Of a stretch of 64,000 nt of DNA, positions 27,571-39,790 are shown piece after piece. The translations under genes and the position numbers were made by a program. The DNA comes from Bryum argenteum (Eukaryota; Streptophyta; Bryopsida; Bryales; Bryaceae). The notes below the pieces were generated by a model. The model was not told the DNA's origin, did no database searches, and saw nothing but the letters and a program-made list of their open reading frames with translations. The number at the start of each line of letters is the position of its first letter. The stretch's first letter is position 1. The stretch spans positions 10,868,512-10,932,511 of the forward strand of contig CM073330.1 of the NCBI GenBank assembly GCA_037043015.1, read 5' to 3'.

Positions 27571-30492
27571 TTACTTTCTCCTCTTCTCATTGTTTTTGCT
27601 GCCGGGACACATTTCTTTGATGGAAAACGAAGGTGTCATATACTCACCTTTCACTATTGCTTGGGCAATATGGAAGTTGAATGCATCTGTAGTATGCATT
27701 GCATCCCACATCATGTATTCTGATCGATTCTCACATACGGTATATTTCTGCCACTCTCCATCCACAATCTCTTCATGTCCACATTTTACTATACCATTCC
27801 AATTGTACTCTCCACCACCATAGCCACAACATGCCCTCCGAACAGTCTTCAGTCCTATACAAGAAGAGAACAATTAAACAATGTTAGTAGAATATAGATT
27901 CTTCTTAAACTTAAATAAGTGACAAATGCTACACATTTGTTGTATGGTCCATTGACTCTACAATCACAAAATGTCTAAAATTCAAATTGGAAGAACCAGA
28001 ATTTTTTTGGGACTACCCAAATTTCAAAATTGATTTCCCCATAGATGAATTTAGACTCAAGTGGTGTTTACCTAATTCTATGATGGAAATCTAATTAGCT
28101 ACCCCTATATGTAATATTTTGAAGACTATTAGTACAATTATCATCACAAAAATGACAATTGAAAGAGATGCAAAGATGATTGTGTTTCAGAAAGAATGGA
28201 CTCACCATATTTGGATGGATTTCGGATGCCATCCATAATCATCTCATGAACATGAAATAGAACAATATTTGCCTCCACTAGCTCCTCCTCCAAAGCACCA
28301 AGTAATTCTCCCAAATGGGTGTTATGATGAATATTGTCATTTGCCAATACAGACAAACAACCATCTTCGTTTAATTGCTCTTTTCTAGCTCTCCAAAGTG
28401 CGGTAGGATAACATTCTATGGGAATAGCTTCCATCACCAAAAATGTCCTTGCTCCTTCATTGTAAAGTTCCTAGCAAAACAAATATATGAAACAATAAGA
28501 TATCTCACATGATTCACCTCCGTTTCTTTTACTCAACTCAAGTTCTTCTTAGCTTCACAAATACTCAAAAATCAAAGTCCATGTACCAATTTGTGAACCC
28601 ATTAACCGCTTACTAAACCCTAAATTGAGGAATTGTTATTGACTTTACAATACATTGTTGATACTTTTAGTAAGTGCATACTCAACAAATATGAGTTATA
28701 CCTAAAGATGTGTCACACTTTACAATGATTATTACTTAATGCACAATACGTACCCGAATTGCATGGTCAATGTTGCTTAACACCAATAGACTCATGGCCG
28801 CATATGTGTTGTGCGTGGTCTTGGCAAAGTCATTGTTGCCCGCCTCAATGATGTACACTCCATTTGAAAATCCCCGTGGTGATGGTAGAAGCCCATGCAC
28901 ATCTTCAACCACACAAACATGCATTGAATGGTTCAAAATCATCAAAAGGAAAAAATGGTTAACAAACATAATTATAGAATATGGCGACTCTTAGATAGGA
29001 ATGAGAGATTGAACACTGACCACAAACCGTACAAGTAACAAAAAAAAAAAAAAAGTTTTAAGGAATACATAGAAGCCTAGAAGGGGACTTACTTTTTTTC
29101 TTCTTTTGGTACATAGAAAGAGTTTGACGACGGAAAACACGAAATTGGTCAACTTGGATGGAGAGTGAGAAGAGGCCCATATTATCGGAGCCATCTCCCG
29201 TAATGGATGAATTGCATGCTCTCGAGCCCGATGACGCAAAGTTCACTCCATGTCGAAAATCCGCACCCACTGTCTTCAAGTACGGGTCGATGTGACCGTA
29301 ACCCAATAACTCTACTACCACACACAAACACATTCCATTAGCTTCCTATACATCTCCTTTCAAACAAAATAGTCCTTAAACTAGACATAAAATCTAAGAA
29401 GATACTAGATTTAGAACATCTATGAATCTCTCAAATCTAGGGCAGTAGAAGATTCACAATATCTTTATTCAACACTAAGGAACTTCGGATCATGGTTACT
29501 AGAGTACAAAAAATATTCTTAGACCTTAAACCAACAGAAAACTTTAAGGGTATAGAAAAAACCTATACTATTGATCAATAGTACAACCAGATTTATTCTC
29601 CATGATCCAAAATTTCACTGGAGATACAACTGTTTGTATGTTCAAGTTTCCTGCAATTTTATTTGCTTCTGTTGATATACTCTGTAATCTTGAAATCTTA
29701 ATATATTGTGTAAGAAAATTAGTGACGAATGAAGTGATTATATGATACTCTTCCTGTTTCAAAAACAAGAAGACAGAAAGAGAGTGATCTGAACCAGGTA
29801 GCTGTACAGTAGTCTCATTTTGAAATGAAAATCTGCCACTGTAAGAAGTTGATACTACACTCTATCTGAACCCATTTTACTAAGAAATGAGTGTTTTATT
29901 ACCAAGAATGGAATTTAATCTGCCTTACATTGGACGTTTCTGCATTCATGAAAAAGTGTGGAATTTTCACCAAGCTTGCCAAGAATGTCTCATTTCACCA
30001 AGCTTGGTGGGAATTTCTGGTGCAATGAGTCATGCAGGTTGGTAGAGACACCACACTTCTCCACCAGTTCCAAATTCCCTTGCACTCCATACTCATTTTA
30101 TATGTGAAATGAGTGTATCAACACTTCAGGAAGACAGAATCAGTCACTGAAAGTAACCATGACTACACTTTATTCACTGTTCAAGATTTGAAGATTCAAA
30201 ATGTTCGGTGACAAGAACGATGCGAGGGTGAGTCCTTACAGACGTGATCGATGATGAGGCGGCCGTTGGACATGCGACCAGAGGGGCCGTCGGGGAAATC
30301 CATGCCGTAAGGCAGATACTCCGAGTACGATCGGAACGGCATGGCGGCCGAATTCTCGCCCACATCCATGTACGAAGCTCCGAAGATGAAGAGCGGCGGT
30401 GATTCACACTCGCCTTCGTTCTTCAGTTCTCTGGCTCCCACACTCGCCGCCATTAGCACCACCACCATCATCACCATCGCGATGAAGTCCAT
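27571..30492 (-). CDS. GDSL esterase/lipase, paralog C
   Basis: Five exons: 30240-30492, 29093-29314, 28754-28902, 28206-28470, 27571-27854; phases agree and give 390 residues. The start at 30492 opens a signal peptide (MDFIAMVMMV through SVGA). Block I FGASYMDVG has nucleophile Ser40, with Ala instead of Asp; VNFASSGS, EAGNND and WDAMHTT follow. The C-terminus differs from A and B: a small length change after KEMC shifts the frame and adds a basic tail (PGSKNNEKRRK). Intron 3's acceptor is TTGAAG rather than the TTACAG of A and B. Intron 1 is the shortest of the three. TATA-like box 120 bases upstream. Probably functional. Confidence 0.91.
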
Positions 30493-30614
30493 CTTGCACC
30501 ACCTGCACACACCATCTCGCAGTTCAGAAACAAGGAAACGAGAACTCCATGCCTGCAGGCAGTTTCAACACTTGCATGAATAAGTTCCATGAGAAGGTTC
30601 CAGGAGTTCTAGGT

Positions 30615-30624
30615 CTTTTTATAG
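30615..30624 (-). promoter_or_regulatory. TATA-like box of GDSL C
   Basis: CTATAAAAAG on the minus strand, 120 bases before the start codon, in the same context as in GDSL B. Confidence 0.6.
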
Positions 30625-33044
30625 ATTAGCGTGCATCGAGTGTCTCAAGATCATTCACCGTGTTTGTTCAACAGTCACCACCACACAATTTCTTTGCAGA
30701 GACGTACAGAGCTCGAAGCCTCGTACAGAACTAGCTTGAATTGAGTGTTACAAGAGAAGGAAGAACTCTGTTCAGAGACTAGCATGCATAGATTGTCTCA
30801 AGATGAACGTGAAAAGAATGATGATGCCCAAGATTACGTACACTTGTAGACTACCAACACTCAGCACAGAAACCGAGCACTTTTGCAAAATCAGTAGCGA
30901 TTAGGACATCATCAGTAGATCTTGCAACGTTGTATTTTGAAATGAATAAAGTGTTCGCTCAATCTGGACGTGCCCACTACTACATCTGACGCACTCTCAG
31001 TGTAGATCCTACACAGTCTCAAGTAGGACGTACTCCGTCGGTGATAAACTGAAAATTAGAGCAGTTTCAATGGAGTATTCGTTCAGCCTACTGCGACCAT
31101 GCAGTAACAGCAGCAGACCTCCCACTGTCGGATCGAGCAGCGATCGTACATCGGATATTGACCTCGACGGCATGCAGCCAGGAATTGATTGGCCAGGCAC
31201 GAGCGGCAACTTGGGTCGCTGTATATAAAGGTGTTCAAGAACATCACGTAATTCTTGTGTACGGAACAACAAACAAAAAGCATCTGAAAGCGGCAGCCCC
31301 ATGGAGCGTGAGACAGTTCGGTAGAATCGATTCTGTACATACTCACTTTTTCAACAGCGGTTCATCACGAGTCACTTGTGAATCTCTCACTGAGCCCCCC
31401 ATTTCAGGAAACAACATCTGTGGATTGTAAAAAGAGAAACTTGAAAAACTGTTCGATCACGTACAGGTCTGACAGAGCACGCTTGCGGATGCAGGGAGCG
31501 ACATGTAGACGGTGCCGTGGTGCTCCTGTGAAATAACTGACAATTAAAAGTAACCATTAACTCCACTTTGGTGAAAGGAGTGGTGATTCTTCGGCCAGGG
31601 GCATGGAGATTGACTTAGCATTCAGAGCTATAAAGGCTTAGTCTACCGACCTACATTCTACAGCAATGTAGTTCAGACCTTTTTGGCGTGGCCGATTTGT
31701 AGAGAGGTTAGCCAATCATGAGAGGAGTTTGTTTGTGTGGCAAATTTGTACTGAAGTTAGTGATTTGTGTATTGAGGGAAAGTAAGTAGAAGATTGTACG
31801 TATTTGGAGAATCACGGTTGTCATATTGTACAAGTTACTATTCGTACACATTGGACAAGTTCTATTTAACACCCTTAGATTGACCTCATCGTAAGGCCAA
31901 GATACAAAGTCGTCCAAAGTGTTCAATGTGATGATTGAATAGTAAATTGTTCAATGTGACAACCATGATTGAGGTCATCATATTTGGAAGACTTATAAAT
32001 ATGTTATGAATTTTTTTATGATGGACTTGTAGGTGTGTACGCAAGCTCATTAAGTCCTGTTTGCACTTGGCAACAGTTGTGCATGTGTGGTACGAGTAGA
32101 GGGAATGAGCAGACGTGAAGTGGCAAACACTAGTGTAAGCATGGAAGTTTTGCAGGAATTGTCAAATTATAGTGTTAATGAAGTTTTTGTTAACCCCTAA
32201 AGGTCGAGGAAAGCGAAAACTGCTTTTTGTTGTTTTGGGCAGCTTAGATGAAGGTTCATATCTCAATATTTTGGGCTGCAATTTGGAGGAGATGTGGACA
32301 AACATACAATCTTTAAGTGGCAAAATTTGCAAAGTCAAATTCACAATTGAGAAATTTTTACACCACATTTTAGTTTCGAATCCAACTTAGGGCAGGACGG
32401 GCTGGTTGCTTCGCCAATGAATGAAGAGGGCGTCAGAAGGGGCAGCATCTTGGGCATAGCAGCAGATTTTGACATGGGCAGTGGGTTTAGAATGGGCTTA
32501 GCAAAACCCAGGATGGGCTTAACAAATCCCAGGATGGGCTTAGCAAAACCCACTGAAAAGAGTACAACAATTTTTTTGTTATAACTGATGAATAATTTGT
32601 AAAAAATTGAGGAACAACAAAGGTGTGTATGGTTGGAGGGTTGTTAAAAAAATTCAAAGCCCAAGTATCTTCTCTTAAACGCTCAAAATGTGAAATTCCA
32701 TGTGGAATTCGAAGTCCTACAAGATTGAAATTTGAGTAGTTAAGAATGGAAACAACCTCAAAAGAAAAAAAGAAGGTGACTTAAAATCCCCAAAATTTAA
32801 CCTGCAGTTGCTTTTTGTAGATACATGATAGTACAAGTGCCTCACCACGTGATACAAAAAATGCCACTAGTTACCAAAGAAGCTAAAGGATAAGTGTTAC
32901 TAATATGAAAATACACCATTGTAACGTTAACCATATTGTTCAATATTCTCTTTCCACATAAGAATTGCCTTCTGTGCCTCGCCTGATATTGGCACCCACA
33001 TGTTCCGTTTTGGTTACATCTCCCTCTGAATGGCTCAGGTAACC

Positions 33045-33443
33045 TCAATGGCATTACCACCCATCCCAGAAAAGGGAGGGTGGATCATCCTCACAATAAG
33101 TTGAGTTGAGTTGGTTTGCAAGCCGGGTGCCCCACCCATGACTTGTATACATGGTGATAAAACAAGGAAAAAACAAAAGCAAGATGAATCTCATTGGCAC
33201 CTTAGAAATCGGAGAGGAATATGGAGTTTGTCCTTTTTTTGTCCTTTGTCCTTTAGGGGCTTCTTTTTTGTTTTAGGGTTGGAGCTCCGCCCCTCAAAAT
33301 GTTCCCAATTTGCAGGCCAACCTCAACTTCTAACCCCAAAACAAGTTGAGTTCATCCGTTTTGCAAGATGGGTGGGGCACTTTTGAGGGCCGCCACTCAC
33401 AATATAAGTTGAGTTCATCCGTTTTTCAGGATGGGTGGGAATG
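33045..33443. mobile_element. Inverted-repeat element, about 395 bp
   Basis: The left end carries GCATTACCACCCATCCCAGA (from 33051) and the reversed right end GCATTCCCACCCATCCTGAA (to 33444). Internally a GTTGAGTT-containing segment appears on both sides. No coding capacity or clear target duplication. Confidence 0.5.
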
Positions 33444-33465
33444 CTCTTACAACGTTAAAGCGGCA

Positions 33466-33750
33466 TTATCCCACTAAAATGGCGAGTTTTGGGTAACATT
33501 GGTTTATGTCATTTTTTGACATGAAAGGGCAAATATTTCTTAATAAAAAACAATAAAGAAAGTGTGATACTATGGAATTAATGGTGATATTACAGAAATA
33601 TGTTGATATTATGGAGGATGTGTGTGATATTAATAAGCGTGCCATTTTGCAAACATGTAAAATGGCATGTTTTAGAACAAGGCCAAAATCGCTCATCAAG
33701 GTTATGGCAAAATGGCACAAAGAATACCGCCATTTTAACAAAATTCACCT
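33466..33750. mobile_element. Possible decayed relative of the intron MITE at 11619
   Basis: Both ends carry CATTNNCCCACTAAAATGGC-like motifs in opposite orientation (left GGCATTATCCCACTAAAATG; right CCGCCATTTTAACAAAATTC), and the interior has several ATGGCA/TGCCAT blocks and GATATTA runs like the element in GDSL A intron 1. Ends are too eroded for a firm call. Confidence 0.35.
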
Positions 33751-34699
33751 TCTGTTCTTTGGGTTACATCTCCCTGTGAATGGCCTTCGTACGCACATCC
33801 TCTGGATTATTTTTCTAATTTATTCACCCCGAAAAGGGATTAAAATTGTCCTGTAAGAAGTAATAAATTCTTCATAGCTTCGAACATGTTTAAGGTATAC
33901 TACTCAATATAAACGGTACAAATTTTAGATCAAAAAAGTCTATGATGGTGCGAAAAATGCGAATAGTTTTTGTGCAGTTGGAAAGTAAGTAAAAGCCCAA
34001 AATCAAGTGGAATCATCAATTCTAGACTTTCCTAAAATCAGTTATAAATTTTTGAAGTTGAACTTACAGGCTTCCTAAAATGGTGCCCTAAAATGACAAC
34101 AGACAATATCAAAACCCTAACTTCGTGTCACTCTTGTGCTCATTGTGAACACACAAGGAAATGAGTGTCTCACCGAATAATTCTACACTCACTTTCCAAG
34201 CATGGTTAGTTGAGACCAAGAATATTCTCATGTATGTGAAAGATTCCTGATACATCAACCATGTGTGATTAACCGGGTCATGTTTGCCCACCGACCCACA
34301 TGCGCACATGTTTCATGCCCACGGACTTTTTGAAAAAACTCCAAATCGCAAATGAAGCAAACCGAATCCGGAGGGTCTATGGGCATGCAACATGTGTACC
34401 CGTCGATAATTGCCTGGACTTGTTGTGGCCGGAAGTGGATTCAGTCACAGTTGGATTTTATTCGTCCATGTTCATGAATGCTCATTTTCATGATAAAATA
34501 TTTGCCACTTGATGAGTGCAGTCATGGAAACAAGTTTTGCATGGCATGACCACACTAATGTTGTGGGGAGGGATGGAGTAGAATCAACACATACAGTGGT
34601 CAGAGAGGACGCTTTCTCTTCCGATATGACCTATACTAAATTATATTTAGTGTTGGCAACATTAAATGCGAACAACAACACTATCTGTCAACAAGGGTG

Positions 34700-35010
34700 A
34701 ATTTATGGTAAGGTGTCCTATAATGACGCAATTTTCAGCGCAGAAAATCTACAGGAATGTTGCAAGTGCAAGCAATTTTTGTGCATGGGGAAAATTAGTA
34801 GAAAACTAGAGCAAGTGGAATCATCATTTTTCGACTCTTCTACAATAAGTAATGAATTTTTAAAGATGGAAATATAGGTGTTCCTAAAATGGTGCCCTTA
34901 AAGTGACGCCCTATAATCTTTGCAGTGTGTACATGGTACTGTTGTATGGAGAAGCTATTATGTACGTGACAGTGAAGATCACTAGGGCTCCATTTTCGGC
35001 ACTGCGCCAT
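34700..35010 (-). repeat. Dispersed repeat R1, reverse copy
   Basis: Reverse complement of the repeat at 39480-39790: TTTTTGTGCATGGGGAAAAT, AGAGCAAGTGGAATCATCAT, AAAATGGTGCCCT and AGCTATTATGTACGTG occur in the expected reverse order. No coding capacity. Confidence 0.55.
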
Positions 35011-35399
35011 GTTTGGCTGCTCTACCATATGGCATCTCTGAATGCCAACTATAACACCAATTGTCGACAATAGTAAATTCACGAGAATATTAGTGGTTGA
35101 CATTTAGTGTTGGATTTCAAGCTGAAGTAACCCTGAGCTTGGAATCCTCAATTGAATGCTCCAACTCATTCAGTTTTTTGATCTTGGTAACAAATTGAGA
35201 TCCTCATAGATAACACTTTCAACATCGGACCCTATTTCCTGGAGAAGAACGTTTTCCTACTTCCTCAATCTTCCACTTGTGTATGTACAAAGCAAAGGAT
35301 GCCTACTTGCATATTGCCCTTCTTATCGCTTCAAACAAAACAAAAAAGAGAAGCTTACCGTTAATGTGGAGTTCCGGAGTGAGTATTGATATGGTTTAA

Positions 35400-36469
35400 C
35401 CTCGAAGAGTGAGTGGCCTCAAGATTTCCTTCTTTCGATGTAAGGAGCAATTTTTTTCATATTGACATATTTTGTAAGGATGTAAATGTAAAATCTAGTA
35501 CCTAGCTTATTCTTGTATGTGAATGTCAAATCTTAAATTTGGATTCCTCACCAATTGTGAGATCATAATGTTCAAAGTTGGGAAAAAAATAAAAATAAAA
35601 ATAAAAATAAAAATAAAAATAAAAATAAAAATAAAAATAAAAATAAAAATAAAAATAAAAATAAAAATAAAAATAAAAATAAAAATAAAAATAAAAATAA
35701 AAATAAAAATAAAAATAAATTATTGTAGTATAAGAAAGTAATGTTATGGAGGCCAAAAGAATTATTTTTGAAAGTGAGCATAACACAAGGCTCTTTAGAC
35801 AATTTCTTGTGCCTAGGTGAGAAAGGAATATGTCTATGTAATTTTTACCCTTGTAGGACTCATAAAAAAGATAAATAAATGACTGATTTTTCACTATAGG
35901 TATGCTAGAAATTAAATTCAAAGGTCTATTTTCAACAATAGAAAGGGCATGTAAAAAAGTATAAGATTGAAAATCCAAATGGTAAAAGCATGCCTTACTG
36001 CTTATTCCACATGTACCCAAAACAAAAAAAATTAAAAAAGAGTAAACTCTCAAAATTATGATGAACTTTTTAAGATACTGCGATTATTGATTTTGGGCAA
36101 ATTTTGAGGATATACGAGCATATACCCCACTACTAGGAAAATTTCAGCATGCCCTAATAGTGTTTCATAAAAAAAAGTAATGTGGTTTGAATAATTGGTT
36201 TGCAATGGCAAAACATGCCCTATGTACCAAAACTCTAAGACGAAAGCTACTTGCACTAAACTATATGTCATAAATTCATGCCATTTAGATGAATATGCTA
36301 TCATTACCACTATAATGAGATCTAAATTGAAATTCAACCAAGCAAGGCTAAAAACAAAGTTCAAATAAAGAACTCAACACATACCTTTACAAGCAAAGTT
36401 GAGATAAAGAATTTATGGCTCTTTAAAGTACTAGCCCTTCGTCCAGAATGTCCAATTTTGACATTAGGG
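35400..36469 (-). mobile_element. L2-type TTAA-family element, decayed, with an internal microsatellite
   Basis: Reverse complement of the L2 elements at 45443 and 51345: CACCAATTGTGAGATCATAA, GGTATGCT, AAAATCCAAATGG and CATGCCTTA occur in order, and the right end reads GACATTAGGG, the reverse of CCCTAATGTC. The left end is not found and no TTAA remains at the right end. A hexanucleotide array expanded inside it. Confidence 0.55.
35584..35720 (+). repeat. Hexanucleotide microsatellite (AAAAAT)n
   Basis: About 22 uninterrupted copies of AAAAAT. It replaces an A-rich spot present in the related repeats, so it grew from there. It creates artificial long Lys-Ile (plus) and Phe-Tyr or Leu-Phe (minus) reading frames. 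Confidence 0.95.
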
Positions 36470-36628
36470 ATGTTTTGGGTTTAATAATATAATGTATAAT
36501 ATTGGAATGTATATAATTTTGAGCATTTTCTCTATATACAATTCTCGCCTTAAATATCAATAATCAAGTTGGTGAAGATCTTTCCACATCAATTGGTGAT
36601 CTTTTGTAACTTCAAAGCTACTTCATTA

Positions 36629-36997
36629 TCAACTAGAGATCCATTCGATATTCAAGAAACCCCACGTTCTAAGCATGTTGTTCGATTGAGGTCTTTGAGA
36701 CCTTTGTCGTCTTGACACATCTGCATGGTCCACATTTTCTTGGTCTCGTAGTGAATGTGATTCGCCATTTACATTATGCTCTCTTTCAATAGACTCATCA
36801 ATCATGGTAGTGCGGCATATCGGGCATGTAGCAGCTTGTCCATTAGAGAGTTGGTGTTGTACCCACCTATCCAAGCAAGCACTACAAAAAAAATGCGTGC
36901 AATTTGTTGCTCTTGTAGGTACATGCCTCTCACACATACAAATGCTACAAGTAGAATCGTTCTCATCAACACATATGGCCTTGACATGGTTCTCCAT
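36629..36997 (-). CDS. Small RING-finger protein (probable E3 ubiquitin ligase)
   Basis: A single open frame of 122 residues. A C3HC4 RING domain spans residues 17-61: C17-x2-C20, C33-x-H35, C38-x2-C41, C58-x2-C61. RING domains bind a ubiquitin-charged E2 and usually give ligase activity. No membrane segment, and the C-terminal half (RRQRSQRPQSNN) is polar with no known domain. The start at 36997 leaves only 16 residues before the RING. Directly downstream is an L2-type repeat, and the neighbourhood is transposon-rich, so this could be an intact small gene, a last exon of a longer gene, or a retained fragment. No break is visible. Confidence 0.7.
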   Translation of the reverse strand: MENHVKAICVDENDSTCSICMCERHVPTRATNCTHFFCSACLDRWVQHQLSNGQAATCPICRTTMIDESIEREHNVNGESHSLRDQENVDHADVSRRQRSQRPQSNNMLRTWGFLNIEWISS

Positions 36998-37739
36998 TAA
37001 AACGTTATGAAATAGTAATAGAAATCCAAACTACCTCAAACAATTATAATTTTTAAAAAGCATAAATCAAAAAGCAAATCCTCCGTAAGGCAGTGAAGCA
37101 GTAGAAGTATCACAACTATAATATTATTGTAAGACAATGCTTGGTTAAATAGTATCTCAAAGTTTGAGTCTTGGTAGTAGATGAATGGTTTAAGTCTTGG
37201 AAGTAGATGAATGGTTTAAGTCTCGGAAGTAGATAAACGGCATTCGGATGATGCATAACATTATGAGTATTTGAGAGCCTCCCAAGGCTTCACAAGTTAC
37301 TTGGAAGGTTTTCAAAACCTTCACAAGTTTTTGAAACCGATCTCAAGGCTCTAAGTTACGAACAAAGCCTTAAAGCACTTGTAAGGTTTGAAACTCTTCA
37401 CAAGCTTAGATAGTTACAAATTACTCAAATTTTTGCGTGCTTTTCAAAGTTCTTGTTAAACTTATTCATCACGCTTTATCTTAATTTATTATCATTACAT
37501 AAATAAAAGATCAATAATATTGTTCCATTGATAGTGGTTATGGAAGGTGGAAAATCTTCTAGTGGATGGCGTTTTTATTGCAATGGGTTTGTTACAGCTA
37601 TTTCACTCCAAATTAATTGATAAGATTGTGTGATCTTTGTTGAGTACTGATACGATATACTCTTCCAAGCTATAAAGCCTTGTGACTCAAATTTTGATTC
37701 ACATTACTTATAACAAGTTTGTTACAAAATAAATAAAAA

Positions 37740-37942
37740 AGAACACCAAACTCTTGTAGGTCTTGCGTGAATAAAATGCCCGTTCAACCTACCCTTGATG
37801 ATATGCCCACGGGACATAACAATAGTTTGATACAATATTCTACGATTGAGATCTAGATAGGTCACTTTCATTTTCATTTATGACATTTTTGAAAAAATTT
37901 GTGTTCCTAGGCTCTACACCCCCTTCGCCATTCAAGGGGTTA
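37740..37942 (+). mobile_element. Fragment of an L-type TTAA element
   Basis: 37840-37942 resembles the last 100 bases of the element at 17043-18015 (GATTGAGATCTAGATAG against GGTTGAGATCTGAATAG; CATTTTTGAAAAAATT) and ends AAGGGGTTAAG. A related stretch lies at 41755-41860. No left end found. Confidence 0.5.
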
Positions 37943-38587
37943 AGGATGAAGCTTCCAACCACGGGTGACAAGCAAGTACATTTGATCATGTCTGACGACT
38001 ACATCACGTATGCACTCGCGACACATTTTCTTAGAAATAAGCACTTCATATGGAAACCTTGGTGTACAACTCAAGCGTAAGTTCCCAACTATATTTTAGA
38101 GTAACAAATTAAAGATGATGTTTAGATACACCATAGAAGCAGTTTACTCCAAAAGTTACCACTTTCAGGCCATGCAAATTATACTTAAATATATTATATT
38201 TTGCGTTTTTGTTAATTACTATTTGTGTTACATACTAATTGGAATGTATGAAATTAGAAAATTATGGCAATCGGTATCAAAACATCAACCATTATGCTAT
38301 CTTATAGACATTACATCTTATAAACATACAACTTCGAAGGTTGGAAAGATTGGTGAACGAGAGATTGTCACACATAATCATGTGTAGTTTTGTAGAGTTA
38401 AACATCAATGACTGATGAAATTCCATTAAGCATTCACTAACACCACTTTATAAGATAAAAATAACTTATTAATTTTGTAAAAGCCAAGGGCACCATTGAG
38501 GTTGGAAAAATTGGCCACGCCCACCAAGAGCCATTGTGCTCTTAGACTAGCTACAAGTACTTATCAAAAAACCTCATTTCACCTCCA

Positions 38588-39032
38588 ATACCGTAACACC
38601 ATAGCTGGTTCGTTCTCTGCCGAACAAATAATTATTTATTTTGAAAAAATAAGGTTCGTTTCTCGCAAATCGAATTTTTAAAAATTCGTCTCTATATTTT
38701 TAGAGAAAGAAAAATTCGGGGTAGAGAAGGGGGTTTATTTGTGGATGGAGCTTCATAATGACAAGACTAAGCAAGACTTGTAATCAGTAGATTTGGCAGT
38801 TACATCAGTGGGGCCAGCGCATAGTTTTGTCATTTGCCCATTTTTGGAGGGCAGCAGAATAAGTCCACAATCCTCCAGAATCATTATACTCTATTTTCTC
38901 AATTTTCAGTTTATATTGAGATTGTTTTTCCTGAAATTCGTTCTTGAAGGCATGGAATTTCCGATTTTTTTTTTTTTTTTTTTATTATTTTTGGAATTAT
39001 TTAAGAACGAACAAGCTATGGTGTTACGGTAT
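38588..39032. mobile_element. Inverted-repeat element, about 445 bp
   Basis: Left end ATACCGTAACACCATAGCT and reversed right end identical for these 19 bases; similarity continues (GGTTCGTTCT against TGTTCGTTCTT). The interior is AT-rich with a run of about 18 T near 38966. Flanks are compatible with a TA target duplication but do not prove it. No coding capacity. Confidence 0.7.
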
Positions 39033-39479
39033 CTACTAGAATTTTTTAAGATACAATGCTCAAAAATATGGCATGTACCAAAAACCATTCACTAGCACGA
39101 TCCAAGCCGGAGGTACATCATAGCCTCAACTTCAATTTTTAATGTAATTAAAGTGTATATCTTAGATTGAATTTTTTTTGGTACCCCTACGGCTTCCACT
39201 TCGAGAATTCATAACTAATTTAAGATGTATCCAGAATCAATAATTCCAATTGGTTCAAATTCCAACAGATTCTGTACACATACTAGATTTGATTCCCTTG
39301 AATGCCCCCAAAATTGAGCAAATATTGAGCACACTACCTTCTCAGCTTTTATTTTCTAAAGAGTTGAAAGTCATACATTCAAAATTTGCACATTCTCTTC
39401 GCAAATCTCAAGACCTATCCAAGTTCTCACTCACCTTAGAGATTCCAACTACAACTATAAACCCACCAAATCCAAAATA

Positions 39480-39790
39480 GTATAGTAGAGTGGTCTAAAA
39501 TGGTATAGGTCCCACAACGGAGCTATAGTAATCTTCACCCATAGGTACATGATAGCTTCTCCATACAACGATACCATGTACAAACTACAAACATTATATG
39601 GTATCACTTTAGAGCACCATTCTAGGAACACTTGTACTTTCATCTCCAAAAACTCACTCTAAAAGAGTCCGGATATGATGATTCCACTTGCTCTAGCTTT
39701 GTACTTATTTTCCCCCTGCACAAAAATTGCTTGCACTAGTAACATCCCTGTAGTGCTGAAAATTGCGCCACATTATTGGCCACCTTAACC
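39480..39790 (+). repeat. Dispersed repeat R1
   Basis: One of the better copies: GTGGTCTAAAATGG, AGCTTCTCCATACAA, GGTATCACTTTAGAGCACCA, GGAACACTTGTA, CTCTAAAAGAGTCC, GCACAAAAATTGCTTGCACT and GCCACCTTA in order. Used as an empty-site reference for the CACTA element at 1901. Confidence 0.6.

Larger units (their letters stand above)
30493..36628. other. Repeat-rich intergenic region
   Basis: Begins with the GDSL C 5' flank (to about 31640). Then follow an apparently truncated L-type element start at 32190 (TTAACCCCTAAAGG, no right end found), a short GGGCTTAGCAAAACCCAGGAT-like unit repeated three times (32490-32552), two inverted-repeat elements (33045-33443 and 33466-33750), partial and reverse copies of repeat R1 (about 33930-34100 and 34700-35010), and an L2-type element (35400-36469). 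The phrase GGTTACATCTCCCT occurs at both 33012 and 33761, flanking the two inverted-repeat elements. No gene supported. Confidence 0.5.

Noticed and set aside
31222..31230. TATATAAAG on the plus strand upstream of GDSL C
   Set aside because: It points away from GDSL C, and no plus-strand gene follows; the counterparts in A and B are not exact TATA boxes.
32190..32580. A complete L-type element starting at 32190
   Set aside because: The left end TTAACCCCTAAAGG is good, but no matching right end was found downstream, so it is only mentioned as truncated.
35523..36053. Long Lys-Ile and Phe-Tyr repeat reading frames on both strands
   Set aside because: They come only from the (AAAAAT)n microsatellite and lie within a transposon relic.
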